Source: JAWKWH01 sp963669415 (GTDB taxonomy: Bacteria; Pseudomonadota; Alphaproteobacteria; Rhizobiales; Rhizobiaceae). From it: 64,000 nt of DNA. Made by a program: the position numbers and the translations under genes. Position 1 is the stretch's first letter, and each line of letters starts with the position of its first letter. This document shows positions 34,707 through 43,419 of the stretch, one piece after another. The DNA is taken from contig CAXXPS010000003.1 of NCBI GenBank assembly GCA_963669415.2, positions 124,001-188,000 on the forward strand, written 5' to 3'. Under the pieces are notes generated by a model, which made no database searches, was not told the DNA's origin, and saw only the letters and a program-made list of their open reading frames with translations.

Positions 34707-35138
34707 TTAATCCTCCAGATAAGCAAAAGTGCTTGTCACCGTTGCCGCCAGTTTCTCTGATCCCTCGGCACGAAATTCGACTCGCAGATAGGCCATTCGC
34801 TTGCCGTTCGACAGAACGTCTACACGGATGTCGACCGCACCTGGCGGGATCGGGCGTATGAAGTGTGTGGTGAAATCTACCGTCGTACACATGCGAAGCC
34901 GACCGTTCAGGGCGACCAACGCAGCGACGACGGCGGTGTCGGCGGCCGAGGCGATGGCCTGCCCGCACACCACGCCACCAACATGAACAAGCGCCGGATT
35001 TTCCGGCAGCCGGAAATTCCCGCCCCTTTCATCGAAGGATATGGGCTCGAGGCCGAGTTCCTTTATCCACGGCGCAAATATCTTATCCGTCAACGACTTG
35101 GTGTCGGCAATCGATAGTTCCGGCAAATTTCCCTCCAA
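34707..35138 (-). CDS. Hotdog-fold thioesterase, PaaI-like
   Basis: A 143-residue hotdog protein with the acyl-CoA thioesterase core (NPALVHVGGVVCGQAIASAADT, and TTVDFTTHFIRP). It is distinct from the PaaI at 30071, and a second thioesterase in a paa locus may deal with other CoA-trapping intermediates. It is convergent with paaX (3-base gap) and divergent from paaA, so its promoter overlaps that of the epoxidase operon. Confidence 0.82.
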   Translation of the reverse strand: MEGNLPELSIADTKSLTDKIFAPWIKELGLEPISFDERGGNFRLPENPALVHVGGVVCGQAIASAADTAVVAALVALNGRLRMCTTVDFTTHFIRPIPPGAVDIRVDVLSNGKRMAYLRVEFRAEGSEKLAATVTSTFAYLED

Positions 35139-35142
35139 AATA

Positions 35143-35181
35143 TGTTACAAACAATTGCAAAATGCGGTAATTTTTGTTACA
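35143..35181. promoter_or_regulatory. Direct TGTTACA repeats upstream of paaA
   Basis: Two exact TGTTACA copies (35143-35149 and 35175-35181) are 32 bases apart, about three helical turns, inside an AT-rich stretch between the divergent thioesterase and paaA genes. The location fits a binding site for PaaX or another regulator. They do not resemble the E. coli PaaX box, so the owner is uncertain. Confidence 0.4.
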
Positions 35182-35228
35182 TATAGATACACTGACATTC
35201 TGCGCGACTCTATGGTGGAGGAAAAACC

Positions 35229-36224
35229 GTGTATAGCCAAGGCCTTATCGGCGCGAAAACAGATACTGAAGAGGACGAAGAATTCCTCGCCCGCTTTCAA
35301 GCCCGCATAGATGCCGAAGAAAAAATCGAGCCAAACGACGAAATGCCCGAGGGGTATCGCCGTACGCTGGTCCGGCAGATCGGCCAGCACGCGCATTCTG
35401 AGATCGTTGGCATGCTGCCCGAGGGCAACTGGATTACGAGGGCTCCGAGCCTGAAACGAAAGGCCGCCCTGCTGGCGAAAGTGCAGGACGAGGGCGGTCA
35501 CGGGCTTTATCTGTATTCCGCTGCAGAAACGCTCGGAATTTCCCGCGACCAGATGACTGAGGAGCTTCTGGAGGGGAAGGCCAAATACTCCTCGATTTTC
35601 AACTACCCGACACTGACATGGGCCGATATCGGCGCGATTGGCTGGCTGGTCGATGGCGCGGCGATCATGAATCAGATTCCGCTTTGCCGCTGCTCATACG
35701 GTCCCTACGCCCGCGCCATGATCCGTGTCTGCAAGGAAGAGAGTTTTCACCAGCGTCAGGGCTACGAGATCATGATGACCTTGATGCGCGGAACCGACGA
35801 GCAGAAGGAGATGGCGCAGGACGCGCTTAACCGCTGGTGGTGGCCATCGCTGATGATGTTCGGCCCGCATGACACGGACAGCGTTCATGGGGACCAATCG
35901 ATGAACTGGAAGATCAAACGGTTCTCCAATGACGAACTGCGCCAGAAATTCGTTGATGCGACCGTACCACAGGGCCAATTCATCGGACTGGAATTTCCCG
36001 ACCCCGACCTGAAATGGAACGAGGAGCGCGGCTCCTACGATTTCGGCGAAATCGACTGGGATGAGTTCTGGCGTGTCGTCAAAGGCAACGGGCCGATGAA
36101 CCGCGAACGCCTCGCGGCAAGAAAGAAGGCGTGGGAAGACGGCGCCTGGGTGCGCGAAGCCGCACTCGCCCATGCAGACAAACGAAAGGCCCGTATCGAA
36201 GCGGCCAAGGTTGCAGCGGAGTAA
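35229..36224 (+). CDS. paaA: 1,2-phenylacetyl-CoA epoxidase, catalytic subunit PaaA
   Basis: A 331-residue ferritin-like diiron subunit. The carboxylate/His ligand motifs are visible as DEGGHGLYLYSAAETLG and CKEESFHQRQGYEIM. With PaaB, C and E it epoxidises the ring of phenylacetyl-CoA. GTG 35229 (MYSQGLIG) follows TGGAGGAAAAACC at good spacing. It is the first gene of the paaABCDE operon, whose genes overlap or nearly touch. Confidence 0.95.
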   Translation: MYSQGLIGAKTDTEEDEEFLARFQARIDAEEKIEPNDEMPEGYRRTLVRQIGQHAHSEIVGMLPEGNWITRAPSLKRKAALLAKVQDEGGHGLYLYSAAETLGISRDQMTEELLEGKAKYSSIFNYPTLTWADIGAIGWLVDGAAIMNQIPLCRCSYGPYARAMIRVCKEESFHQRQGYEIMMTLMRGTDEQKEMAQDALNRWWWPSLMMFGPHDTDSVHGDQSMNWKIKRFSNDELRQKFVDATVPQGQFIGLEFPDPDLKWNEERGSYDFGEIDWDEFWRVVKGNGPMNRERLAARKKAWEDGAWVREAALAHADKRKARIEAAKVAAE

Positions 36225-36229
36225 TGACG

Positions 36230-36517
36230 ATGAGCGACAACGAGACGCCCCTTTGGGAAGTGTTCATCCGCCCGAGAAACGGATTGGCACACAAGCACTG
36301 TGGTTCGGTCCATGCGAGCGATGAAGTGATGGCGCTGCAAGCCGCGCGCGATGTCTATACAAGGCGCGGAGAAGGCACTTCGATCTGGGTGGTGCCATCA
36401 AGTGCGATAACCGCATCGGATCCAGACCGCAAAGGCGAGAACTTCGAACCGACGGCTTCGAAAATCTATCGCCATCCGACATTCTACGAAATTCCCGACG
36501 AAGTGGGGCACATGTGA
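36230..36517 (+). CDS. paaB: 1,2-phenylacetyl-CoA epoxidase subunit PaaB
   Basis: A 95-residue subunit with the family core PLWEVFIRPRNGLAHKHCGS and the closing RHPTFYEIPDEVGHM. PaaB bridges PaaA-PaaC heterodimers and is required for activity. ATG 36230 has GGAG upstream; ATG 36224, overlapping the paaA stop, is an alternative that adds two residues. It is very close to paaC (stop and start share one base). Confidence 0.94.
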   Translation: MSDNETPLWEVFIRPRNGLAHKHCGSVHASDEVMALQAARDVYTRRGEGTSIWVVPSSAITASDPDRKGENFEPTASKIYRHPTFYEIPDEVGHM

Positions 36518-37281
36518 TGGCCGGGGTCGACAAACAGGACCTGTTCACGGCGGTTCTGCGGTTGGCCGACGATCATCTGGTGCTGGGTCATCGGATTTCG
36601 GAATGGTGCGGCCATGCGCCAATGCTGGAAGAGGATCTCGCCATGCCGAACATGGCGCTGGACCTGATCGGCCAGGCGCGTTCGCTCTATCAATATGCTG
36701 GCGAGATTGAAGGCAAGGGGCGTACGGAAGACGATTTGGCCTACATGCGGCGAGAACGCGATTACGTGAACTGCCTGCTGGTCGAGCGTCCCAACGGTGA
36801 CTTCGCTCACACCATGCTGAAGCATTTATGGTTCGCCGCGTTCATGGAACCCTACTGGAAATCGGTGATGCGCTCACCGGACGAAACCCTTGCCGCCATC
36901 GCTGCCAAGGCAATCAAGGAAGTTGCCTATCACATCCGTCACGCCGGCGAGTGGGTTATCCGGTTGGGTGACGGTACTGCAGAAAGCACTGCCCGAATGT
37001 CCGCTGCTGTCGAGGCGTTGGAGCCTTATCTCGGTGAGATGTTTGAAGGTGATGCAATATCCGAGAAATTGGCAGAGGCGGGAATTTTGCCTGATCCGGC
37101 GTCACTTTCCGCAGATTGGGAGCGCGTGGTTGGTCCGATTTTCGCAGAAGCGGGATTGGAAATGCCGGAAATCGAGTTGAAGCAGCGCGGCGGACGAGCC
37201 GGCATGCACGGCGAGGCAATGGGTTTTCTTCTGGCTGATTTGCAGCACATGCAACGTACCTATCCGGGGGCCCAGTGGTGA
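36517..37281 (+). CDS. paaC: 1,2-phenylacetyl-CoA epoxidase subunit PaaC
   Basis: A 254-residue ferritin-like structural subunit that pairs with PaaA but lacks a working metal site. Conserved segments include ADDHLVLGHRISEWCGHAP and KEVAYHIRHAGEWVIRLGDG. ATG 36517 overlaps the paaB stop by one base; an alternative GTG at 36514 adds one residue. The 3' end overlaps the paaD start. Confidence 0.95.
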   Translation: MAGVDKQDLFTAVLRLADDHLVLGHRISEWCGHAPMLEEDLAMPNMALDLIGQARSLYQYAGEIEGKGRTEDDLAYMRRERDYVNCLLVERPNGDFAHTMLKHLWFAAFMEPYWKSVMRSPDETLAAIAAKAIKEVAYHIRHAGEWVIRLGDGTAESTARMSAAVEALEPYLGEMFEGDAISEKLAEAGILPDPASLSADWERVVGPIFAEAGLEMPEIELKQRGGRAGMHGEAMGFLLADLQHMQRTYPGAQW

Positions 37282-37778
37282 TCGCAGCAGCCGAAGAAAC
37301 TGATCACGCTTCGGCTGCTTATGCGGCGGCCGCATCGGTGCCCGATCCGGAAGTGCCCTGTGTAACCGTTGCCGATCTGGGCATTCTGCGCGACGTCCGG
37401 ATGGAAGAGGGTGTCGCCGTGGCTCGTGTGACACCAACCTATTCGGGATGTCCGGCGACAGTGGCGATCGAGCTGGCAATCGAGGCAGCGCTGCGTGATG
37501 CCGGTTTTGAAGCCAGGATTGAGCGGGTCATGTCGCCGGCCTGGACTACCGACTGGATCAGCGAGGAGGGCCGCGAAAAATTACGCGCCTACGGCATTGC
37601 ACCGCCGCAAAAAGCTTCCAATTCCGTTCGTGCGCTGTTCGGCGAGACACAAGTGGCCTGTCCGAAATGCGGATCAGACGAAACTGAACGGGTATCCGAG
37701 TTCGGTTCAACACCTTGCAAGGCGCACTATCGCTGCAAGTCCTGCGCCGAACCCTTCGACTATTTCAAATGCATTTGA
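37275..37778 (+). CDS. paaD: Phenylacetate epoxidase maturation protein PaaD
   Basis: About 167 residues: an N-terminal DUF59/MIP18-type domain (SVPDPEVPCVTVADLGIL, PTYSGCPAT) followed by a C-terminal zinc ribbon (CPKCGSDE ... CKSC). PaaD is thought to help assemble the iron-sulfur cluster of PaaE. Two adjacent GTG codons at 37275 and 37278, inside the paaC end, are candidate starts. It lies 9 bases before paaE. Confidence 0.92.
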   Translation: MVIAAAEETDHASAAYAAAASVPDPEVPCVTVADLGILRDVRMEEGVAVARVTPTYSGCPATVAIELAIEAALRDAGFEARIERVMSPAWTTDWISEEGREKLRAYGIAPPQKASNSVRALFGETQVACPKCGSDETERVSEFGSTPCKAHYRCKSCAEPFDYFKCI

Positions 37779-37787
37779 GGCAGTAGC

Positions 37788-38865
37788 ATGAGCCGTTTTC
37801 ACGACTTGACCGTAACGGGCATTGACCGGCAAACGCCGGAATCGGTTGCCGTATCGCTGGATGTACCTCCCGAACTGCAGGATGATTTTCAGTATCAGCC
37901 TGGCCAATATTTGACGCTGGCCGCGACAATCGGCGGTGAGGATATTCGCCGCTCCTATTCCATCTGTTCAGCACCTGGCGATGAAGTGCTCAAGGTCGGC
38001 GTCAAGAAAGTCGAAGACGGCGCATTTTCCAGTTTTGTCAATGACGGACTGGCCATTGGCGACACGATCCGGGTGATGCCGCCGGAAGGCCGTTTCACGC
38101 CGGAGCTGGGCAGCGATCACCACTATCTACTCATCGCGGCCGGCTCTGGCATCACGCCGATGCTCTCGATTGCCAAGACGGTACTGAACAATGAGCAGGG
38201 CTCACAGATCACCCTTGTTTATGGGAACAAATCAACCGAAACGATCATGTTCCGGGAAGAGCTGGATGATCTGAAGGACCGGCACATGGGGCGGTTCTCG
38301 CTGGTACATGTCTTGTCGCGGGAGACACAGGACATCGATCTTGCTGCAGGGCCGAATAGACGGCGACCGAATTACCAACCTCGCAGCGAAGGGGCTGATC
38401 GATCCGAAAGGCGCCGACCTGACTTTCATCTGCGGTCCCGGAGAGATGATAGACTCTGTTTCAGCTGCTGTGATGGGAATGGGCGTTCCGGGAAAGCAAA
38501 TCCGTTATGAACGTTTCACAATTGACGGTGAGATAGTGCCTCCGAAGGGTCCATCGAAAGCTGCACGGGAAGTTGCCGAGAAAGGTGTGACAGTCGAGGT
38601 CATGCTGGACGGGATGAGACGCGACTTCAAAATATCCGATCCGGAAAAAACAGTGCTTTCGGCGGGCCAGGATGCCGGGCTTGATCTGCCGTTTTCATGC
38701 GCCGGAGGTATGTGCTGCACCTGCCGTTGCCGTATCGTTGAGGGCTCCGGCGAGATGGCAGTGAATTACTCGTTGCAGCCTTGGGAGATTGAGGCCGGGT
38801 TCACACTCGCCTGCCAGACACGGCCGACGTCAGAGAAGCTGGTGCTGGATTTCGACGCGGCTTGA
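37788..38865 (+). pseudogene. paaE: Phenylacetyl-CoA epoxidase reductase PaaE, frameshifted mid-gene
   Basis: PaaE brings electrons from NADPH to the diiron epoxidase. The first ~185 residues carry the FAD domain (RRSYSICSAP) and the NAD domain start (AAGSGITPMLSI). Near 38343 there is one extra base (CTTGCTGCAG where CTTCTGCAG keeps the frame). The rest, including the NADP-side Cys-Gly (FICGPGEMID) and the plant-type [2Fe-2S] motif (CAGGMCCTC ... C), continues in the next frame to 38865. The repaired length is about 358 residues, normal for PaaE. If real, the break would disable the whole operon's enzyme; a sequencing error is more likely. Confidence 0.85.
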
Positions 38866-38941
38866 ATGGCTTAGGACTTGGCAGAAGGGATTGCAGTGGA
38901 GATTCCGGTTCCGCCCCCAAGCTATTGAAATCTAAGAATGT

Positions 38942-39286
38942 CTAATCTGACAGATGGCGCTTTCGCTCGTCGAATTCCTTCGCATCGATTTCACCCTTGG
39001 CAAAACGCTCCTTGAGAATGTCGAGCGCACGATCGGCATTTTGCCTCGTGCCTGCGCCGTCCATGAAACCCAGCGCGCGCAGCAGCAGCAATATTCCGAT
39101 TGCGACCGCTGCGAGAATCAGGATCATGAAGAAAAAGCCGAAGAACATCCCGAAACCGCCGCCGTAGTTCCACATCATGCCGGGTCCACGATGCCAACCA
39201 TCGGGCGAGCCGCCCTGGGCCTGGCCGAGCGATGTCAGCGCGAGAATTACGACAGTTGCCGCTGTAGAAGTTTTCAAACCAAACAT
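38942..39286 (-). CDS. Small membrane protein with SHOCT domain
   Basis: A 114-residue protein. It has an N-terminal signal-like segment (ATVVILALTSLGQAQG), a Gly/Met-rich stretch, one membrane helix (residues ~48-72) and a C-terminal SHOCT domain (ALDILKERFAKGEIDAKEFDERKRHL). SHOCT domains are short oligomerisation modules of unknown specific role. It is alone on this strand between paaE and the ThDP enzyme, and I see no link to the paa genes. Confidence 0.8.
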   Translation of the reverse strand: MFGLKTSTAATVVILALTSLGQAQGGSPDGWHRGPGMMWNYGGGFGMFFGFFFMILILAAVAIGILLLLRALGFMDGAGTRQNADRALDILKERFAKGEIDAKEFDERKRHLSD

Positions 39287-39358
39287 GTCTATTTCCCTTG
39301 GATGAGCCCTCCGTTGAGGCCAACCTAAAGGAATTCGGAATATGCCTATTGATCGGGG

Positions 39359-41013
39359 TCAACGTTTGTTGCGTATGTCACTCAACGTCTTCGTCGGCGT
39401 GATCGCCTCGGGATCGAGCTTGATTTCGATGATCGAAGGCCTGCCACTGTCACGTGCGCGTTCAAATGCCGGGGCGAATTCTTCGGTTCTTTCGACCGTC
39501 TCGCCATGTCCGCCATAGGCGCGGGCAAGCGCGGCGAAATCGGGATTGGTCAAATCCGTCGCAGAAACGCGGCCCGGATATTCGCGTTCCTGGTGCATGC
39601 GGATGGTTCCGTAGATGCCGTTGTTGATGACGATCACCATGATCGGCAAATTGTACTGGACCGCAGTGGCAAACTCCTGGCCATTCATCAGGAAGCAGCC
39701 GTCGCCGGCGAAGGCGACAACCAGCCGGTCCGGGAACAAATCCTTCGCCGCTACGGCTGCCGGCGTGCCATAGCCCATGGATCCGGAAGTGGGCGCAGCC
39801 TGGGTCTGGTATTTCCGGAACCGGTGAAACCGGTGCAGCCAGGTCGAAAAATTGCCTGCGCCATTGGTCATGATTGAATCATCAGGCAAGACTGTTTCCA
39901 GCCAAGCCATGATCGGCCCCATCTGGACATCGCCCGGGCCGGATTCCGGGGGCGTTGACCATTCCAGATAATCATCGTGCAGGCGCGACGTTTCGTTCGC
40001 CCAGACGGGCACCGACTCAGGTCCGGTTGCCGCCATGGCGGTGGCGAAAGCCGCAGGATTGGCGTTGATGGCAATATCCGGACGGTAAACCCTGCCCAAT
40101 TCATCCGGGTCGGCATGCACATGGATCAATTTCTGATCGGGATATGGGACGGCTAGCAGCGAATAGTCGGACGACGGCATCTCCGACAGGCGTCCACCAA
40201 GCAGAACCACTGCATCAGACTTCCTGATATAGTCTGCGAGCTTGGGATTGAGCCCAATGCCGACATCGCCGGCGTAATTTGGATGCAGGTGATCGAACAA
40301 CATTTGGCGGCGGAAAGAACAGCCAACCGGCAGATGCCAGTTTTCAGAAAACTTTCGCAGATCATCTGCACCTTGCTCGGTCCAGCCCGCGCCGGCGGCA
40401 ATAACAAACGGCCGTTTTGCGTTTTGCAGTGTCGCAGCTACCGCCTCGATTTCATCGCTGCCCGGCTGCGCAGTCACCCGGGTATATCGCTCTGGCGTTC
40501 CGGCGCAACAGCCGTCTCGCACAGCAGCATATCCTCGGGCAGCACGATGACCACCGGGCCAGGCCGGCCTGAGGTGGCAACAGAATAGGCGCGGGTGACA
40601 AGTTCCGGAATGCGCGCCGGATCGTCGATTTCGACCACCCATTTGGCAAACTCGGTAAAAGCACGGCGATATTCCACTTCCTGAAAGGCCTCGCGTTCGC
40701 GCGCCTCCAGCGCCACCTGGCCGATGAACAGGATCACCGGGGTAGAATCCTGCCGGGATATATGCAGTCCGGCCGATGCATTGGTTGCGCCTGGTCCACG
40801 GGTGACAAAGCAAACACCTGGTTCACCGGTCAGCTTGCCATGGGCATCGGCCATCATTGCCGCGCCGCCTTCCTGGCGGCACACGATGGTGCGGATCGGG
40901 GAATCGTGCAGCGCGTCGAGGACAGCCAGGTAGCTCTCGCCGGGAACGCAATAAATGCGATCGGTTCCGTTTGCCTCCAGGCAATCGACGATCAATTGTC
41001 CGCCGGTTTTCAT
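39359..41013 (-). pseudogene. Thiamine pyrophosphate-binding enzyme, acetolactate synthase-like, frameshifted
   Basis: The gene starts at ATG 41013 with MKTGGQLIVDCLEANG and the catalytic Glu region CRQEGGAAMMADAHGK. The opening frame stops at 40474, but family sequence continues in another frame from about 40495 (ERYTRVTAQPGSDEIEAVAATL) through GDGCFLMNGQEFATAV and the Asn ligand to 39359. One base is probably missing. The repaired protein of about 550 residues has the three ThDP domains. Its start overlaps the CoA-transferase stop by four bases, which suggests a joint role on a CoA or 2-oxo acid substrate, perhaps as in oxalyl-CoA decarboxylase/CoA-transferase pairs, but this is not proven. 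Confidence 0.8.
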
Positions 41014-42185
41014 GTTCGTGATTTTTCCAGTTCCGCCAGAATCTCGTCTGTATGTTCGCCCAGACGTGGCGATGGGCGGTGATAATTTAGCGGCGTTTCC
41101 GGCAACAATATCGGCGAACGTACATTGGGAATTGTGTTGCCGTGGCCATCTTCGAGATCCATACGCAGGCCGCGAGCAATCGCCTGGGGGTCGGCAAACA
41201 TGTCTGCGATCGAATTGATAGGACCGCCTGGAACATTGGATTCCTCGAGACGCGACAGTAGGTCATCGCGCTTCCACTTCTCTGTTGCTTCGATGATCAG
41301 GGGACGAAGCTCTCTGCGATTGACTACACGCGCTTCGTTGGTCTCGAAGCGGGGGTCGGTTGCCAGGGTATCGATTCCCAACACGGTGCACATGCGTTGG
41401 AACTGGCCGTTGTTGCCGACCGCGATGATCAGGTGACCGTCGGAGACCGGGAAAACCTCATAAGGCGCGATGTTCATGTGCGCATTGCCCATCTGCACAG
41501 GCGCTTCACCGGAGACGAGGTAGTTGAGGTTCTGGTTACCGAGAATGCCAGCCTGCGTATCAAAAAGAGCCATATCGATATATTGGCCGTTTCCGCCGGC
41601 GCGCACGTGCATCAGCGCCGCCTGTATTGCGATGACCGAATAAAGACCGGTGAAGATATCCGATATGGCGACGCCGGCCTTTTGCGGTTCGCGGCCCGGT
41701 TCGCCTGTAATAGACATCATGCCGGCCATGGCCTGGATGATGAAATCATATCCCGGCCGCGATGCGTAGGGTCCAGTCTGGCCAAAGCCGGTAATCGAGC
41801 AGTAGACAATTTTCGGATTGACCCTCGAGATGGCTTCATAATCGAGGCCATATTTTTTCAATCCGCCAAGCTTGAAGTTTTCGATGAAAACATCCGCTCC
41901 GTTTGCCAGGTCGCGCAAAGTCTGTTGGCCGTCATCGGTTTTCAGGTCGACCGTGATCGAACGCTTCCCACGGTTGGTTGAGTGGTAATACGCGGCAGAC
42001 AGGTTGTCGCCATCATGGCTCTGGACGAAAGGCGGTCCCCATTTTCTGGTGTCGTCTCCGCCTTCCGGGTTCTCCACCTTTATGACATCGGCGCCCAGGT
42101 CGGCCAATAATTGACCGGCCCAGGGACCAGCCAGTACACGGGCCAATTCAATGACCCGAACGCCCTTCAATGGTGCATCAGCCAT
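41010..42185 (-). CDS. CaiB/BaiF (class III) CoA-transferase
   Basis: A 391-residue family III CoA-transferase. The N-terminus (LKGVRVIELARVLAGPWAGQ, then LGADVIKVENPEGGDDTR) is canonical, and the catalytic Asp lies in the later MALFDTQAGIL segment. Members move CoA between acids; formyl-CoA:oxalate and succinyl-CoA-dependent enzymes are known examples. It overlaps the ThDP enzyme (4 bases) and the upstream TerC gene (8 bases), so the three are probably co-transcribed. ATG 42185 matches the family start; the frame further upstream lies within terC. Substrate unknown. Confidence 0.87.
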   Translation of the reverse strand: MADAPLKGVRVIELARVLAGPWAGQLLADLGADVIKVENPEGGDDTRKWGPPFVQSHDGDNLSAAYYHSTNRGKRSITVDLKTDDGQQTLRDLANGADVFIENFKLGGLKKYGLDYEAISRVNPKIVYCSITGFGQTGPYASRPGYDFIIQAMAGMMSITGEPGREPQKAGVAISDIFTGLYSVIAIQAALMHVRAGGNGQYIDMALFDTQAGILGNQNLNYLVSGEAPVQMGNAHMNIAPYEVFPVSDGHLIIAVGNNGQFQRMCTVLGIDTLATDPRFETNEARVVNRRELRPLIIEATEKWKRDDLLSRLEESNVPGGPINSIADMFADPQAIARGLRMDLEDGHGNTIPNVRSPILLPETPLNYHRPSPRLGEHTDEILAELEKSRT

Positions 42186-42987
42186 GTCGGCGCGCTTCCT
42201 CAGCCATCTCCTGCTTCTCTTGGAGGAGTTTGCGCTGATAACGGGACTGTACGATTTCGACCAGCACCATGGTGACAAGGACGAAGTAGAAGGTGGATTT
42301 GGCCATTGGTTGAATGTCGTAGCCAAAGAACGCCAGGTGCGCGATATGGCCACCGTCCGACATCAGCATGACACCGACCAGTAACAGTACGAACAGGCCT
42401 AACACTTCATACATGCGGTTCTTTTTCAGGAAATTCGCGACTGTGTCGGCCATGACGACCATCAAAATTCCCGATACGACGATCGCGGCGGCCATAACAG
42501 TGAAGATGTCCGTCAGGGCCACAGCGGAAAGTACCGTATCGAATGAAAAAACCAAATTCATCAACACGATCCAGAACAGGGCGGAAGTGGTGCTTTTCAT
42601 GCCGCGTTCGGCTGCTCCGTGCTCGTGTTCCTCCAAATTCATCATGTGAAAGATTTCCTTGATCGCCGTGTAAATCAGGAACACACCGCCAGCGAGTACG
42701 ATCAATGCGTGACCGCTTACATCACCTTCGACAAAGGGAGGAAAGTTGACCGAGAAAATCGGATGCTGGAATGATTGGATAAGTTGGAGGACGACGAATA
42801 GCAGTACTATGCGCAGTACGAGCGCCAGAATGATGCCCCAACGTCGTACCCAAGCCTGACGTTCAGGCGCTACCCGTTGGGCCTCCAGCGAAATGTAGAG
42901 AAGATTATCAAAGCCAAGGACTGTTTCCAGCGCAGTGAGAACCAGAAATGTGGTTAGCGCTTCAATGGTCAGAATCTCTGCGAGCAT
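42178..42987 (-). CDS. TerC-family integral membrane protein
   Basis: A 269-residue protein with about seven membrane helices and the TerC hallmark acidic motifs: TALETVLGFDNLLY near the N-terminus and LVFSFDTVLSAVALTD in the middle. TerC proteins have been linked to metal (notably Mn2+) export and tellurite resistance. A His/Glu-rich loop (NLEEHEHGAAERG) lies between the two halves. It overlaps the CoA-transferase gene by eight bases, an odd pairing with no clear functional link. Confidence 0.87.
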   Translation of the reverse strand: MLAEILTIEALTTFLVLTALETVLGFDNLLYISLEAQRVAPERQAWVRRWGIILALVLRIVLLFVVLQLIQSFQHPIFSVNFPPFVEGDVSGHALIVLAGGVFLIYTAIKEIFHMMNLEEHEHGAAERGMKSTTSALFWIVLMNLVFSFDTVLSAVALTDIFTVMAAAIVVSGILMVVMADTVANFLKKNRMYEVLGLFVLLLVGVMLMSDGGHIAHLAFFGYDIQPMAKSTFYFVLVTMVLVEIVQSRYQRKLLQEKQEMAEEARRHG

Positions 42988-43054
42988 GAATCGGCCTCCG
43001 AATTACCGGAAGTCGTGGTAGCAGAGTGTTATGCTTCGGTCACCTGCGGATTAT

Positions 43055-43372
43055 TCAGTTGAATTTGCAAGGCCTCGCACTCGCACGACACCGCCATGAA
43101 TTTGTCCCAAGAACGGTAGTTTTGCGCCAACAATTGTAGTTCTTGGCATTTGCATTGTCCCAGTTCGCCCAGGACAGGTTGTGCCGTGACGTAACTTTGG
43201 CAGCCCATTTTGTTACCGCCGATGCTCGTGCCAACGCTCTGGTAGGAGAGGGTGTGGATGTATTGCTGGTGATTGAAGCCCTACAGATCTTGGCTGCCTC
43301 AGCTGGCTGGGTTGCCGGCAAGACAATCCCCGAGACCAGCGCAAACGTCAGAAACGTCGATTTGAAACTCAT
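43055..43372 (-). CDS. Small secreted protein with C-terminal W-x-C...A-R-P-C motif
   Basis: About 105 residues. A signal peptide (FLTFALVSGIVLPATQPAEA) is followed by a short domain with the ALARASAVTKWAAKV helix, a SWANWDNANA segment and a Cys-bearing end (NSWRCRASARPCKFN). Small secreted proteins with this ending recur in rhizobial genomes; their role is unknown. Start ATG 43372 gives the best signal peptide, with the frame open 12 codons further upstream. Confidence 0.6.
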   Translation of the reverse strand: MSFKSTFLTFALVSGIVLPATQPAEAAKICRASITSNTSTPSPTRALARASAVTKWAAKVTSRHNLSWANWDNANAKNYNCWRKTTVLGTNSWRCRASARPCKFN

Positions 43373-43419
43373 ATCAAACTTCTCCCAAAACTCTGCAGCC
43401 CACAACAACAGCCTTCACT

